A DNA stretch of 64,000 nucleotides from an uncultured Clostridiaceae bacterium (GCA_946405135.1 CAMJGD010000006.1:1-64000); one strand, 5' to 3'. Positions 18,272 to 27,570 are shown, numbered from the stretch's first letter. Numbers and translations are program-made. The notes: a model not told the origin generated them from the letters alone.

Positions 18272-18731
18272 TAAAATCAGCTCCTTTTACACTATATCTT
18301 TTTTGATTTTCTACCATTCTCTGTAGCAATCTCAAAGTAATTTCTTTTTCCTCTTCACTAAAACCATAAGCTATTATACTATTCCATTTTTTTAAAGTGG
18401 CATATATGCCTTCTTTTATGCTTAAAGCCTTATCTGTAATATAAACTTTATAAGCCCTTTTATCCTCTTCATCCACTTTTCTATATACATAGCCTTCCTC
18501 CTCAAGCTTTTTTATAGCTCTAGCTGTAGTTCCTTTATCTACATTGAGGTTATAACTTATCTCCTCTTGAATTACTCCATCATTTGCATAAAGATAAGTT
18601 AGAAAAAAAAATTGACCGCTTCCTATATTATATTTAGAAAATTCTTTAGAAAAATACGCATTTCCTGATCTATATAACGTAGATATATATTTTCCTATAG
18701 ATTCACACCCTTTATTTGACTTCCTATTCAA
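18258..18731 (-). CDS. MarR-family repressor of the adjacent MATE exporter
   Basis: A 157-residue winged-helix regulator, with the recognition-helix region ISYNLNVDKGTTARAIKKLE and the wing KVDEEDKRAYKVY. The start is TTG at 18731, preceded by AAAGGAG at a 10-nt gap. The open frame continues upstream to 18800, but that stretch contains the promoter and two operators, so it is not coding. Translation is coupled to the MATE gene by a 14-bp overlap. Autoregulation of the two-gene operon is the likely mode. Confidence 0.9.
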   Translation of the reverse strand: MNRKSNKGCESIGKYISTLYRSGNAYFSKEFSKYNIGSGQFFFLTYLYANDGVIQEEISYNLNVDKGTTARAIKKLEEEGYVYRKVDEEDKRAYKVYITDKALSIKEGIYATLKKWNSIIAYGFSEEEKEITLRLLQRMVENQKRYSVKGADFNGKR

Positions 18732-18750
18732 CTTATGCCATCTCCTTTTA

Positions 18751-18806
18751 TATAGTTGCATTAACAACAATATTATAAATGAATATAGTTGTTGATGCAA
18801 CTATAT
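18751..18806 (-). promoter_or_regulatory. MarR-type promoter with two operators
   Basis: Two inverted repeats of the form TATAGTTG-N6-CAACTATA: a perfect one at 18784-18805 and one with a single mismatch at 18751-18772. Their centres are 33 bp apart, about three helix turns. On the minus strand, -35 TTGCAT (18795-18800) and -10 TATAAT (18772-18777) are exactly 17 bp apart. The upstream operator covers the -35 box and the downstream one covers the start site. This is a standard arrangement for repression. Confidence 0.85.
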
Positions 18807-18835
18807 TTTTAAAAAAAATAGTGCTGAAAAGCACT

Positions 18836-19525
18836 TTAAATTCCTAAAGAGAAAAGATATAAACCTAGAAGTAGTATTACTATACCTAATACTATTTTAA
18901 ATATTTTTCCTATTTTTATAGTTCTAGGAGAACTACTTAAATTTTCTACCAGTCCTATAGAAGTTCCAGCTAACAGTATTAAAGTACAATGACCTACGGA
19001 ATATAATAGCAGCATTATTATGCCTAACAGCACATTACCCTTTCCAGCTACAAAAGCTAATATTGCTGCTAAAACAGGTGTAGCACAAGGAGATGAAAGT
19101 GCTCCGCCTAATATGCCTAAAAAGAAAGCTCCTGCTAATCCCTTTTTCATATTAGGAATCCTGCAGCTATTTTTATTAACTCCTATATTTATTACTCCTA
19201 AAAGCTGCAATCCGCTTATTAACATTATTGCAGATAAGATAATATACCACCACTTACCAGCTCCGCTAAAAAACCTACCCAATACAGCAGATAATGCTCC
19301 AATTATAGTAAAGGTAGCTGCAACCCCTAAACTAAAAAATATAGACATCTTTAAAGCAACTTTTTTATCCTTTACTCCATTTCCTTCTACATACCCCACA
19401 ATAAGTGGTACTGAAGACAAGACACAAGGACTAAAAGAGGAAGCTAATCCTGCTATAAGTGACATTATAAGCGCTAGCCAAATATTATTTGCTATAATCT
19501 CTGAAAAATTATTTAGAATATTCAT
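18836..19525 (-). CDS. ccdA: CcdA-type transmembrane thiol-electron transporter
   Basis: A 229-residue protein with six predicted transmembrane helices. The two redox Cys of the CcdA/DsbD-beta family are present, in SFSPCVLSS near residue 33 and SSPCATPVL near residue 146. CcdA carries electrons from cytoplasmic thioredoxin across the membrane to an extracellular thioredoxin-fold partner. That partner is plausibly the membrane-anchored thioredoxin-like protein encoded directly upstream, whose stop codon is 3 bp before this ATG. The only nearby ribosome-site-like sequence (TAGGAG) overlaps that stop and abuts the ATG, so translation probably depends on coupling, or the true start is slightly downstream. 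No cytochrome c genes are nearby, so the role is likely general extracellular thiol reduction. Confidence 0.88.
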   Translation of the reverse strand: MNILNNFSEIIANNIWLALIMSLIAGLASSFSPCVLSSVPLIVGYVEGNGVKDKKVALKMSIFFSLGVAATFTIIGALSAVLGRFFSGAGKWWYIILSAIMLISGLQLLGVINIGVNKNSCRIPNMKKGLAGAFFLGILGGALSSPCATPVLAAILAFVAGKGNVLLGIIMLLLYSVGHCTLILLAGTSIGLVENLSSSPRTIKIGKIFKIVLGIVILLLGLYLFSLGI

Positions 19526-19528
19526 CTC

Positions 19529-19972
19529 CTATTTAACCCCCATTGATGATAATACTTTTTCTATATCTTTTAAAGAAAGGATTCCCTCATATCTATCCAC
19601 TATTACCCTATCTTCATTTAAAAATATAATTGTAGGCATTACTCTAACACCGTATCTTTCTGCTATACCATAGTTTTCTGAATCTTCTATGTTTACTTTT
19701 ATTACTTCAAGCTTTCCTTCGTACTTACTTTTAACCTCTTTTAAAACAGGATCCACCCGTCTGCAGGCTGGTCAAGTAGGAGAGCCTAATTCAATCAGCA
19801 CAGGGAGTGAATTTTTCTTATCTTCAGGATCAAACTTGCTCCAATTAAATTCATTTTTATTACTCTTAACACCTCCACCGCTGACATTATTCCTGCTATT
19901 TTTTGAGTAATATATTCCTGATAAGGCTAAAAATACCATTACAATTATAGAAACTTTTATCCATCTTTTCAT
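19529..19972 (-). CDS. Membrane-anchored thioredoxin-like protein, candidate selenoprotein (UxxC)
   Basis: A 147-residue reading frame that runs through one TGA codon (19772-19774). The N-terminus is a signal anchor (MKRWIKVSIIVMVFLALSG), so the domain lies outside the membrane. Next comes PVLIELGSPT, then TGA, then PACRRVDPVLKEV. This is the place of the CxxC motif in thioredoxins, with TGA exactly at the first Cys, giving U67-P-A-C70. Downstream, the fold continues normally, including VRVMPTIIF with the cis-Pro of thioredoxins. A hairpin suited to a bacterial SECIS follows the TGA. The ribosome site (AAAGGAGG, 7-nt gap) and the ccdA neighbour are intact. The alternative is a Cys-to-stop mutation that leaves a pseudogene; the exact position of the TGA and the clean downstream frame favour selenocysteine. 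Confidence 0.72.
19744..19771 (-). promoter_or_regulatory. Candidate bSECIS element in the thioredoxin-like gene
   Basis: Directly after the TGA, the minus strand can fold AGACGGG (19756-19762) with CCTGTTT (19744-19750), seven pairs including two G-U, around the loop TGGAT (19751-19755). The loop G residues stand 18-19 nt beyond the TGA, which fits the known distance and the conserved loop G of bacterial SECIS elements. A competing stem nearer the TGA is also possible (19753-19771). Proof needs structure comparison with homologues. Confidence 0.5.
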
Positions 19973-20033
19973 ACTAAGTCCTCCTTTATACCCCTATATG
20001 GTATATATTAAACAAAATAATACTCACTGTCAA

Positions 20034-20771
20034 CTAATAAATGTAATTAAAATTTAATTTATATCCATTTTTCTTTAACCAAGTCTTTTTATTTTCATAA
20101 TCCGGTAATATGCTTTTTACTAAACTCCAAAACTCTTTTGAGTGATTTCTATGTATTATATGGCATAGTTCATGAACCACCACATACTCTATTACTGGCA
20201 TAGGTGCCATCACTAACTTTAAGTTATAATTTATATTATTCTTACTCGAGCAGCTGCCCCAAATGGATTGAACATTTTTTACAGTTATATTATTAGGTTT
20301 AACAGAAAGTTCTTTTGCATAAACTTCTGTTACTTCTCTTAAAATTTTGTAGGCTTCTTTCCTATACCAGTTCATTATTTTATTTTTTAAAATTATATAT
20401 TCATCTTCTTTAGATTTTATGCACTTTAAGTTTACTTGAATTTCTTTGTCCTGAATAACTATAATATCTTTATTACTGCAGTTATAAAAAACTTTTAAAA
20501 GATAGTCTTCTCCTAAATATTTAAGTTTTTCCCCATTTACATATTTTCTCTCCTGCCTATCTTTTTTCACACTTTCTACATCATTCAGGTGTTTTATTAT
20601 CCATTGTGATTTATCTATTAATAGCTGTTCTGCATTTTTTTTATTTATATTATACGGTACACTTACTACTAACCCATGTTCTATAGAAATGGATATCCCT
20701 ATGCTTTTTCTTTTTTTAGATCTTCTCAATACATAATTTAATCTTCTTCCATCTATAATTATGCTATCCAA
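20034..20771 (-). CDS. DUF45 / YgjP-like zinc metallopeptidase
   Basis: A 245-residue cytoplasmic protein. The C-terminal part has the gluzincin motif HELCHIIHRNHS near residue 198, with a further conserved stretch FWSLVKSILPDYENKKTWLK. The N-terminal part matches the DUF45 (YgjP, WLM-like) layout: RSKKRKSIGISI and VSVPYNI, followed by a WI..L segment and IWGSCSSKNNINYNLKL before the active site. Members have unknown cellular substrates; relatives include the SprT/WLM proteases linked to DNA-protein crosslinks. It stands alone, upstream of the thioredoxin-like gene with no clear terminator between. Confidence 0.88.
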   Translation of the reverse strand: MDSIIIDGRRLNYVLRRSKKRKSIGISISIEHGLVVSVPYNINKKNAEQLLIDKSQWIIKHLNDVESVKKDRQERKYVNGEKLKYLGEDYLLKVFYNCSNKDIIVIQDKEIQVNLKCIKSKEDEYIILKNKIMNWYRKEAYKILREVTEVYAKELSVKPNNITVKNVQSIWGSCSSKNNINYNLKLVMAPMPVIEYVVVHELCHIIHRNHSKEFWSLVKSILPDYENKKTWLKKNGYKLNFNYIY

Positions 20772-20806
20772 ATTGAATCCATCCCCTTTGAGTCTTTATG
20801 ATATTA

Positions 20807-20847
20807 AAAAATAAGGTCTAGGAATAACTATCCTAAACCTTATTTAC
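20807..20847 (-). terminator. Terminator after the LacI-family gene
   Basis: A 15-bp stem with one mismatch (20809-20823 with 20831-20845) around a 7-nt loop. T residues follow on the minus strand. Confidence 0.82.
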
Positions 20848-20858
20848 TTTAAAATCTA

Positions 20859-21857
20859 TTATTTTTTACAGGAATCTCTCTCTACCAATATGTAAGGTAA
20901 TACAAAATGCTTTTGATCTAGTTTTTTATGATTTATAACCTTTATAAGCATTCTCATTGCCACAGACCCCATATCATACATAGGCTGTGATATAGTAGTT
21001 AATCTTGGATAAAACATAGATGCCACATATATATCATTAAATCCTATAACATCTATATCTTCAGGAACACTTATACCTTTTTCTCTTAAGGCATTTATAG
21101 CGCCCATGGCTATTTCATCTGAAGCACAGAATATAGCATCTATATCGCCTTTTTCTAAAATTTTATCTACAGCTTCATAACCTGTTTGGGCTTTTAGATC
21201 TCCAAAATATAAAAAGTCTTCTTTTACTTCTAAGCCGCTTTCTTTTAAAGCTTCTTCATAACCAAAATATCTCATAATCCAAGCATTTTGAGCATTTTTA
21301 TGAGTTCCTATATATGCTATATTTTTATTCCCACAATCTATTAGATGCTTTGTAGCATCATAAGCAGCTGCCTTGTTATCAATAGTTACACTAGGAAGCT
21401 CACCCTTTTCATCCCTGCTTTCTATAAGTACAGTAGCTAACTCTAATTCGTTTATTAGATTTAATATCTCTGGTTCTAGAGAACTACTCATATATAGTAC
21501 TCCATCTACCATTTTTTCTTTTAGCACTCTTAGATATTCCTTTTCCTTTTCCAAATCAGAATCAGAATTACATAACATTATATTATAATCATATATATTA
21601 GCTACGTCTTCAGTACCTCTTACAATTTCAGGATAAAACTGATTTGATATATCTGGTACTAATATACCTATAGTTTTTGTCCTTTGTGTCTTTAAACTTC
21701 TTGCTACTATATTAGGTCTATAACCAAGTTTCTTTATAGCTTCTAATACTTTTTTCTTAGTCTCTTCATTTACAACGTCTACATCATTTAAAACTCTTGA
21801 AACTGTTGCAATGGAAACTCCTGCTTCTCTTGCAACATCCTTTATTGAAGCTGCCAT
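20859..21857 (-). CDS. ccpA: LacI-family regulator, CcpA-like
   Basis: A 332-residue repressor: an N-terminal helix-turn-helix (IKDVAREAGVSIATVSRVLN), a hinge with the minor-groove stretch RPNIVARSLKTQ, and a periplasmic-binding-protein-like effector domain. The start ATG follows AGGAGG. It closely resembles clostridial CcpA, the global regulator of carbon catabolite control, and I recall the same ccpA-ileS adjacency in Clostridium acetobutylicum. No sugar operon is adjacent, which argues against a local LacI repressor. CcpA normally acts with Ser-phosphorylated HPr; that surface cannot be confirmed from this reading. Confidence 0.78.
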   Translation of the reverse strand: MAASIKDVAREAGVSIATVSRVLNDVDVVNEETKKKVLEAIKKLGYRPNIVARSLKTQRTKTIGILVPDISNQFYPEIVRGTEDVANIYDYNIMLCNSDSDLEKEKEYLRVLKEKMVDGVLYMSSSLEPEILNLINELELATVLIESRDEKGELPSVTIDNKAAAYDATKHLIDCGNKNIAYIGTHKNAQNAWIMRYFGYEEALKESGLEVKEDFLYFGDLKAQTGYEAVDKILEKGDIDAIFCASDEIAMGAINALREKGISVPEDIDVIGFNDIYVASMFYPRLTTISQPMYDMGSVAMRMLIKVINHKKLDQKHFVLPYILVERDSCKK

Positions 21858-22030
21858 TTCTATCCTCCTCCATTCCTTACCATTAATTTAATTATATCCG
21901 TTTTCCTGCTTAATTTAAATACTACACTTTTAAAAGCCTTATTTCAATCTTTACCTGCTTAACTTAACTTTATTATAACCAAAACAAAATAGCAGTATGT
22001 TTAAAGTTAAATATCCATGAGTTACTATCA

Positions 22031-22075
22031 AAAGCGCTTAATTCGTTTTTAAGAATTAAGCGCTTTAGTTTTTAT
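22031..22075 (-). terminator. Terminator after ileS
   Basis: A perfect 14-bp stem (22031-22044 with 22053-22066) with an 8-nt loop. It lies just past the ileS stop; on the minus strand a moderately T-rich stretch follows. The T run on the plus strand is better, but no plus-strand gene precedes it. Confidence 0.75.
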
Positions 22076-22079
22076 AAAA

Positions 22080-25000
22080 TTACTTAACTACTTCTACTGT
22101 CATATCTAGTTTTTCACCATTTATAGTGTATTCAGTATAATCAAACTCTCCATTATAAACTATTTCTATAGTTAAAGTTTCTCTCTTTACTATTTCTTCA
22201 AACTTTTTAACTATATCTATAAGTATATCATTATGTGCTACATATAGTCTTATCTTATCTGCTACTTCAAATCCGCTCTCTTTTCTCATATTCTGAATCT
22301 TGCTTATTATCTCTCTTAAATGTCCTTCTTCTCTTAACTCTTCTGTTATGGTAGTGTCAAGAACTACTCCTAGTTCTCCTTCTCCTGCAAAAGCATAACC
22401 TTCTAGTCCCTGCATTGTAACAAGTAGATTTTCTTCATTTAACTCTATTTCTGTTTCTCCTACTTTTATAGTTACTGTACCGCCATTTTGAACAGTTTGA
22501 GCAAGTTCCATTTGATTTCTTGCTGCTATTTCTTTCCTTATACCAGGTATTAGCTTACCATAAGCTCTGCCTAATACAGGTAAATTAGGTTTTATTTCAA
22601 AATTAACATATTGAGAAAGATCTGAACCAAATTCTATAGACTTTATATTAAGTTCATCCTTTATAATATCTCCATAATACTCTGGAAGAGATTTTGTGCT
22701 TAAAAGCATTTTTGAAAGCGGCTGTCTGTTCTTTATATTAGCACCATTTCTTGCGCTTCTGCCTAACTTAACTAATCTATAAGCTGTTTCCATATCCTTT
22801 TCTAACTTTTGGTTTACAAGCTTTTCATTATATTCAGGCCAGCTGCATAGATGAATGCTTACAGGGGCATTTTTATCAAGATTTACCACTAAGTTTTGAT
22901 ATATCTCTTCAGTAACAAATGGAACAAACGGTGCTGCTACTTTAGATAAAGTTACAAGTACTCTGTATAATGTAACATAGGCACCTATCTTATCATCTGT
23001 TAAAGTTTCACTCCAGTATCTTGCTCTGTTTCTTCTAACATACCAGTTTGAAAGTTCGTCAACAAAATTTTCTATATTTAAAGCAGCTTGAGTTATTCTG
23101 TAGCTATTTAAATCTTCATCTACAGTCTTAACTAGAGTATTAAGTTTTGATATTATCCATTTATCCATAACATTTTCCGACTGGAAATCTTCATATTTTG
23201 TTGGATCAAAATCGTCTATTTCAGCATATAGCACATAGAAAGAATAAACATTCCATAAAGTACTTAAAAACTTTCTCTGAGCTTCTGCTACATCATCCTT
23301 TGAAAACCTAGTTGGAAGCCATGGAGCACTAGCTGTGTAAAAATGCCATCTTGTGGAGTCTGCACCTTGAGTCTCAATGACATCAAAAGGATCTACTACA
23401 TTACCCTTATGTTTTGACATCTTTATACCTTGTTTATCTAAAACATGACCTAATACCACGCAATTTTGGAATGGATTAGTATCAAAAATAGCTGTAGATA
23501 TAGCAAGAAGTGTATAGAACCATCCTCTTGTCTGGTCTACTGCTTCTGATATAAATTGTGCCGGGAAGTTAGCTTCAAACACTTCCTTATTTTCAAATGG
23601 ATAATGATATTGAGCAAAAGGCATAGATCCTGAATCAAACCAGCAGTCTATAACTTCATGAGTTCTCTTCATCTCTTTACCGCATTTTTCACATTTTAAA
23701 TGAACATTATCTATATAAGGTTTATGAAGTTCTATATCTTCTGGTACATTTATTCCCTTTTTCTTTAGTTCTTCAATACTTCCTATACATTCTTTGTGTC
23801 CACATTCACATTCCCATATTGGAAGTGGTGTTCCCCAATATCTATCTCTAGATATACCCCAGTCAATTACATTTTCAAGGAACTTTCCGAATCTTCCTGT
23901 CCTTACATTGTCAGGATACCAATTTATATTATCATTATTCTCTAAAAGTTTATCTCTTAAAGTTGTCATTCTTACGAACCAACTTTCCTTTGGATAATAT
24001 AAAAGCGGTGTATCACATCTCCAACAATGTGGATAAGAGTGAGTAAATTTCTCTGATTTAAATAACATGTTGTGCTCTTGCATATATTCTAATATCTTTG
24101 GGTCTGCCTTTTTAACAAACATTCCCTTCCATGGTTCCACGCAGTCTATAAACTTACCTTCTGCATCTACAAGATTAATTAGTGGCAGATTGTACTTTTT
24201 ACATACATTATTATCATCTTCACCATAAGCTGGTGCTGTATGAACTATTCCAGTACCATCTGTTAAAGTTACAAAATCCCCATGGATTACATAGAATGCT
24301 TTTTCTTCAGGAGTATAGAACTTAAATAGCTGTTCATATTCAAGTCCAAGCATTTCCTCCCCTTTGAATTCTCTTAGGATTTCATATTCTATATCACCAA
24401 GTACAGAAGATACTAATTCTTTTGCAAGTATATAATATTCTTCCCCTGCTTTTACTTCCACATAGTCATACTTTTTGTTTATAGTCAAAGCTACGTTAGA
24501 AGGTAGTGTCCAAGGAGTTGTAGTCCATGCTAATATATATTTATTTTCTTCACCTTTAACCTTAAACTTAACTACTGCTGTAGATTCCTTTACATCCTTA
24601 TACCCCTGTGCTACTTCATGAGAAGATAGTCCTGTTCCGCATCTTGGGCAGTAAGGCAAAACTTTATGTCCTTTATATAAAAGTTCTTTGTCCCACATCT
24701 GTTTTAATGCCCACCAAACTGACTCTATATAGTCATTGTGATAAGTAACATAAGGATTATCCATATCTACCCAAAATCCTATTTTTTCAGACATGTCTTT
24801 CCACATACTTGAATATGTAAATACACTGTTTTTACATTGTTTAATAAAATTCTCTACTCCATACTCTTCTATCTGCTGTTTTCCTGAAATATTAAGTTTC
24901 TTTTCTATTTCAAGTTCTACAGGAAGACCATGAGTATCCCAACCTGCTTTTCTTAAAACCTTATAACCTTTCATAACTTTGTATCTTGGTATAAGGTCTT

Positions 25001-25193
25001 TCATAACTCTTGTTAATACGTGTCCTATATGGGGCTTACCATTGGCAGTTGGAGGGCCATCATAAAATGTAAAATATTCTCCATCTTTGTTTAAATCAAA
25101 ATTTTTGTTGATTACATCTTTTTCCTGCCAGAGTTTTAATATGTCTTTCTCCATATCCACAAAACTTCTGGATGTTTCCACTTTTTTATACAT
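22080..25193 (-). CDS. ileS: Isoleucyl-tRNA synthetase, long (type 2) form
   Basis: Charges tRNA-Ile. The start at 25193 follows AAAGGAG at a 9-nt gap; the open frame extends 69 nt further up without a better site. The resulting 1037 residues include HIGH (55-58), the editing domain with [11 protein letters not shown], and KMSKH ([10 protein letters not shown]). The protein is about 100 residues longer than the usual bacterial IleS, lacks the C-terminal CxxC zinc finger and carries internal CECGHKEC and CEKCGKE motifs. These are traits of the eukaryote-like IleS2 type, which is often intrinsically resistant to mupirocin. A T-box controls it. Confidence 0.96.
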   Translation of the reverse strand: MYKKVETSRSFVDMEKDILKLWQEKDVINKNFDLNKDGEYFTFYDGPPTANGKPHIGHVLTRVMKDLIPRYKVMKGYKVLRKAGWDTHGLPVELEIEKKLNISGKQQIEEYGVENFIKQCKNSVFTYSSMWKDMSEKIGFWVDMDNPYVTYHNDYIESVWWALKQMWDKELLYKGHKVLPYCPRCGTGLSSHEVAQGYKDVKESTAVVKFKVKGEENKYILAWTTTPWTLPSNVALTINKKYDYVEVKAGEEYYILAKELVSSVLGDIEYEILREFKGEEMLGLEYEQLFKFYTPEEKAFYVIHGDFVTLTDGTGIVHTAPAYGEDDNNVCKKYNLPLINLVDAEGKFIDCVEPWKGMFVKKADPKILEYMQEHNMLFKSEKFTHSYPHCWRCDTPLLYYPKESWFVRMTTLRDKLLENNDNINWYPDNVRTGRFGKFLENVIDWGISRDRYWGTPLPIWECECGHKECIGSIEELKKKGINVPEDIELHKPYIDNVHLKCEKCGKEMKRTHEVIDCWFDSGSMPFAQYHYPFENKEVFEANFPAQFISEAVDQTRGWFYTLLAISTAIFDTNPFQNCVVLGHVLDKQGIKMSKHKGNVVDPFDVIETQGADSTRWHFYTASAPWLPTRFSKDDVAEAQRKFLSTLWNVYSFYVLYAEIDDFDPTKYEDFQSENVMDKWIISKLNTLVKTVDEDLNSYRITQAALNIENFVDELSNWYVRRNRARYWSETLTDDKIGAYVTLYRVLVTLSKVAAPFVPFVTEEIYQNLVVNLDKNAPVSIHLCSWPEYNEKLVNQKLEKDMETAYRLVKLGRSARNGANIKNRQPLSKMLLSTKSLPEYYGDIIKDELNIKSIEFGSDLSQYVNFEIKPNLPVLGRAYGKLIPGIRKEIAARNQMELAQTVQNGGTVTIKVGETEIELNEENLLVTMQGLEGYAFAGEGELGVVLDTTITEELREEGHLREIISKIQNMRKESGFEVADKIRLYVAHNDILIDIVKKFEEIVKRETLTIEIVYNGEFDYTEYTINGEKLDMTVEVVK

Positions 25194-25269
25194 ATTTCTT
25201 CTACTCCTTTCCATTCTTATAAAATTAGCCTTTAAGTTTATTATATTTAGTAATATTCTCATTTATATA

Positions 25270-25552
25270 AATAAAAAAACCTCATCCTATAGGACGAAGT
25301 TAACTCGCTAAACCACCCATGATTTTCAAAGCTGCTATAAATATTATTTTATTATGTAAATACGCAGCACATTTTTTGAGTACATTTTATACTCTATTCT
25401 TTAACGCAGAACTACGGGCTCACTTACTCATCTTGTTTTCAGCTGCCAACTCCTAGGTGATTTTCCTTAAACTCTATCTATGACTTTCCACCAAACAGCC
25501 ACTCTCTTTAAGACTCAAATTTAAGTACTTTTCCTATTCACTGTTTTTCATT
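25270..25552 (-). promoter_or_regulatory. T-box leader (isoleucine) of ileS
   Basis: On the minus strand, the T-box core ATGGGTGGTTTAGCGAG lies at about 25306-25322. It is followed by a terminator stem of about 10 bp (25276-25297) and seven T residues. In stem I the specifier loop reads GAAAATCACC, with ATC (Ile) at 25459-25461. It should let transcription pass when tRNA-Ile is uncharged. The right boundary is approximate. Confidence 0.92.
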
Positions 25553-25759
25553 ATCCTTGATTATATTATAACTAAAGTGTCTTGTCAATTATAAATAATC
25601 TTATGTGACTTTGCAAGAAATTGAAAAAGATACAAGCCAATTCCATTTTTACAATGCTTACACCAAAATTATATTATACAAGCTGCATTGACTTCAAAAA
25701 AAACGGCATGATATACTTATATTGTATAATAAATACATTTTTAAAAAGAGACTAGTACA

Positions 25760-26257
25760 ATGAAGATATTTAGAAAAAATAAATACTTCTCTAAAGGCAC
25801 TATATTCTTTATGTTGTTTATATTCATATGTGGTAACTATACAATTTTTCAAGATTTAACTCCCATTACAAAAGAACTTAAAGTTGAATACGCTGATTAT
25901 TTTAATTTTAAACGAACACACTCATTAGTAGAAGTATACAGTAACTACAATAAGTTATCTGATATTGAAATGATATCATTAAACGTCTTGATAGAAGATT
26001 CAATTAAGCATTCTGTATATTATGACTATAAAATGTATATTGATGATTACTTCAGATTAACAAATAAACATTACGATAATCAATATCCTGAAAAAGTAAA
26101 ATCATAAATTGATAAGTATATAAATAAATATAAATACAAACAATATTTAATTCTTCTAAAAAACTTTATATCATATGTGGCAGCAATTATAGGTGGGGTA
26201 TTTATATTTGATTTAGTTTTAAATATGTTAAAAAAATTAAAGAGAAAAATAACCTAA
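25760..26257 (+). pseudogene. Small two-helix membrane protein interrupted by a stop codon
   Basis: The first part (25760-26107) encodes 115 residues with one N-terminal transmembrane helix (GTIFFMLFIFICGNYTIF) and a soluble region, then TAA at 26105-26107. The same frame continues for 49 codons to 26257 with a clear second membrane helix (ISYVAAIIGGVFIFDLVL) and a basic end (KKLKRKI). A protein with an N- and a C-terminal helix split by a single in-frame TAA suggests a recent nonsense mutation. The stop is TAA, so selenocysteine is excluded. The first half may still be made. Family not recognised; no ribosome site is obvious. Confidence 0.6.
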
Positions 26258-26274
26258 ATATAATCTATCTATAA

Positions 26275-26372
26275 GGAGCTGTTGCATTAAGAATAAATAC
26301 TACAATATATTGTGCTAATTTTAAATTTGCAAATCAATATATTGTATGTAAATTCCTTAGTGCCACAGTCCC
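26275..26372. repeat. MITE-like hairpin element, copy A
   Basis: A 98-bp imperfect inverted repeat. Its arms of about 38 bp share GG..CTGT.GCA.TAAG.AAT at the outer ends and an identical CAATATATTG inside. A related element lies at 41389-41470. It codes for nothing visible. The rest of 26258-26631 is AT-rich, and I see nothing else in it. Confidence 0.6.
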
Positions 26373-26631
26373 ATTTTTATAAATAGTTAATTAAGTTTGT
26401 TCATTTTTGCAAAATAATTCTATAATTTTTTAGTAGGTTGTTAATTGATATTGTTTAATAATATGGTGAATTGAAAAACTAAATTCTACTCAACTTGAAA
26501 CTTGAAAACTATTAAATTTTATGTTTTAATATTATTAATAATAGTTTTTATTATTTGATATATATTATTGTTTGTTTTAATATGAAATTAAGTTATTTTT
26601 GAGATACTAAATAGATTAGGAGGATATTTTT

Positions 26632-26847
26632 ATGGAGAATAATGTCAATGAGCAGATTATGGATAAATTAACTAAGGTTTGCTTGTGCAAAGCTATACCA
26701 AGATCTAAAATGAAGGAAGCTATTGCAAACGGAGCAAAAACTGTAGAAGATGTACAAAAAGCTACTGGTGCTGGCTCTGGCCCTTGCTGTGGAAGAAGAT
26801 GTACTCCAAAAATACAGGAACTTTTAGATAAATATGCAAATCAATAA
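26632..26847 (+). CDS. BFD-like [2Fe-2S]-binding protein
   Basis: A 71-residue protein with the pattern Cys17-x-Cys19 and Cys52/Cys53-x-Cys57, matching bacterioferritin-associated ferredoxin (BFD) and the Fer2_BFD domain, which binds one [2Fe-2S] cluster. The N-terminal VCLCKAIPRSKMKEAIANGAKTVEDVQKATGAG layout is typical. BFD proteins release iron from bacterioferritin or act as small electron carriers; stand-alone clostridial copies are poorly understood. AGGAGG precedes the ATG. No bacterioferritin gene is in the window. Confidence 0.88.
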   Translation: MENNVNEQIMDKLTKVCLCKAIPRSKMKEAIANGAKTVEDVQKATGAGSGPCCGRRCTPKIQELLDKYANQ

Positions 26848-26854
26848 AATTCTA

Positions 26855-26888
26855 AAATCTTACAGTCTATAGGCTGTAAGATTTTTTA
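26855..26888 (+). terminator. Terminator after the BFD-like gene
   Basis: An 11-bp perfect stem (26855-26865 with 26874-26884) and a T run. Confidence 0.88.
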
Positions 26889-27032
26889 TACTGCTTATCT
26901 AAGTCCTCACTATTATTCACATTGAAAACCCAAGCCTTATATAAAAATATTTATCTAAATATTTACATGTATTTTAAGTTATGATATAATGCATTATAAG
27001 GTTATAAATACTATTTATTTTAGGAGGACATC

Positions 27033-27563
27033 ATGAGCGCTGTATTTTATTTCAACTCAATTTTAATGCTATGTTTTATATTTTTTGCAGCTTTTACATT
27101 TTACAAAAGTTTTAAAAATAATAAAAGCTATTCTAAAAAAGCACCATTATTTAAAGCAAAACTTTCTAAAAAGTCACTGATTTTCCCTGTAATATATGCT
27201 TCCATAATAATATTGGATCTTGTATTAATTATTGCCGATGGTGATTTAATTGAACATATTCCACAGATTATATTCTTCGTGTTGAATTTACTATTTGTTA
27301 TAGATATATTGGTGGGAAAATTAATAATAACAGAGGATGGAGTAGGCATTAAGGGTATCATAACTAATGCACTAACCTGCTTTATTCCTTGGGACAAGGT
27401 GAAGTATTGGAAATGGAATAAATTCGATGAAAACTCCCTATATATTAGCGGCACTATAGAAAAAAATTCTAGAGAGATAGAAAAAAAATTTAGTTCTTTA
27501 GAAAAAGAAAAAATTAATACTATTTTATTTGAGCATATACCTGAAAAAGTAAAATTTAATTAA
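27033..27563 (+). CDS. Membrane protein with DUF5673-like domain
   Basis: A 176-residue protein of unknown function. It has an N-terminal transmembrane helix (4-24), two further helices at about 50-67 and 77-95, and a C-terminal soluble domain with GVGIKGI and CFIPWDKVKYWKWNK, the DUF5673 pattern. It resembles the 151-residue protein at 11866-12321 in layout and in this C-terminal pattern. AGGAGG stands before the ATG. It is a single gene with its own terminator. Confidence 0.68.
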   Translation: MSAVFYFNSILMLCFIFFAAFTFYKSFKNNKSYSKKAPLFKAKLSKKSLIFPVIYASIIILDLVLIIADGDLIEHIPQIIFFVLNLLFVIDILVGKLIITEDGVGIKGIITNALTCFIPWDKVKYWKWNKFDENSLYISGTIEKNSREIEKKFSSLEKEKINTILFEHIPEKVKFN

Positions 27564-27570
27564 TAGTCAT

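Noticed and set aside
19020..19673. A 217-codon open frame on the plus strand across ccdA and the thioredoxin-like gene
   Set aside because: It is antisense to two well-supported genes, has no ribosome site and shows low-complexity composition typical of a shadow frame.
19529..19756. Reading the thioredoxin-like locus as two separate small genes, 19529-19756 and 19772-19972
   Set aside because: The second half would start at a GTG inside the thioredoxin core without a ribosome site, and the first half would end at the active site. Both lie in one frame.
26105..26107. Selenocysteine or other recoding at the stop of the interrupted membrane protein
   Set aside because: The codon is TAA, not TGA, and there is no redox motif.
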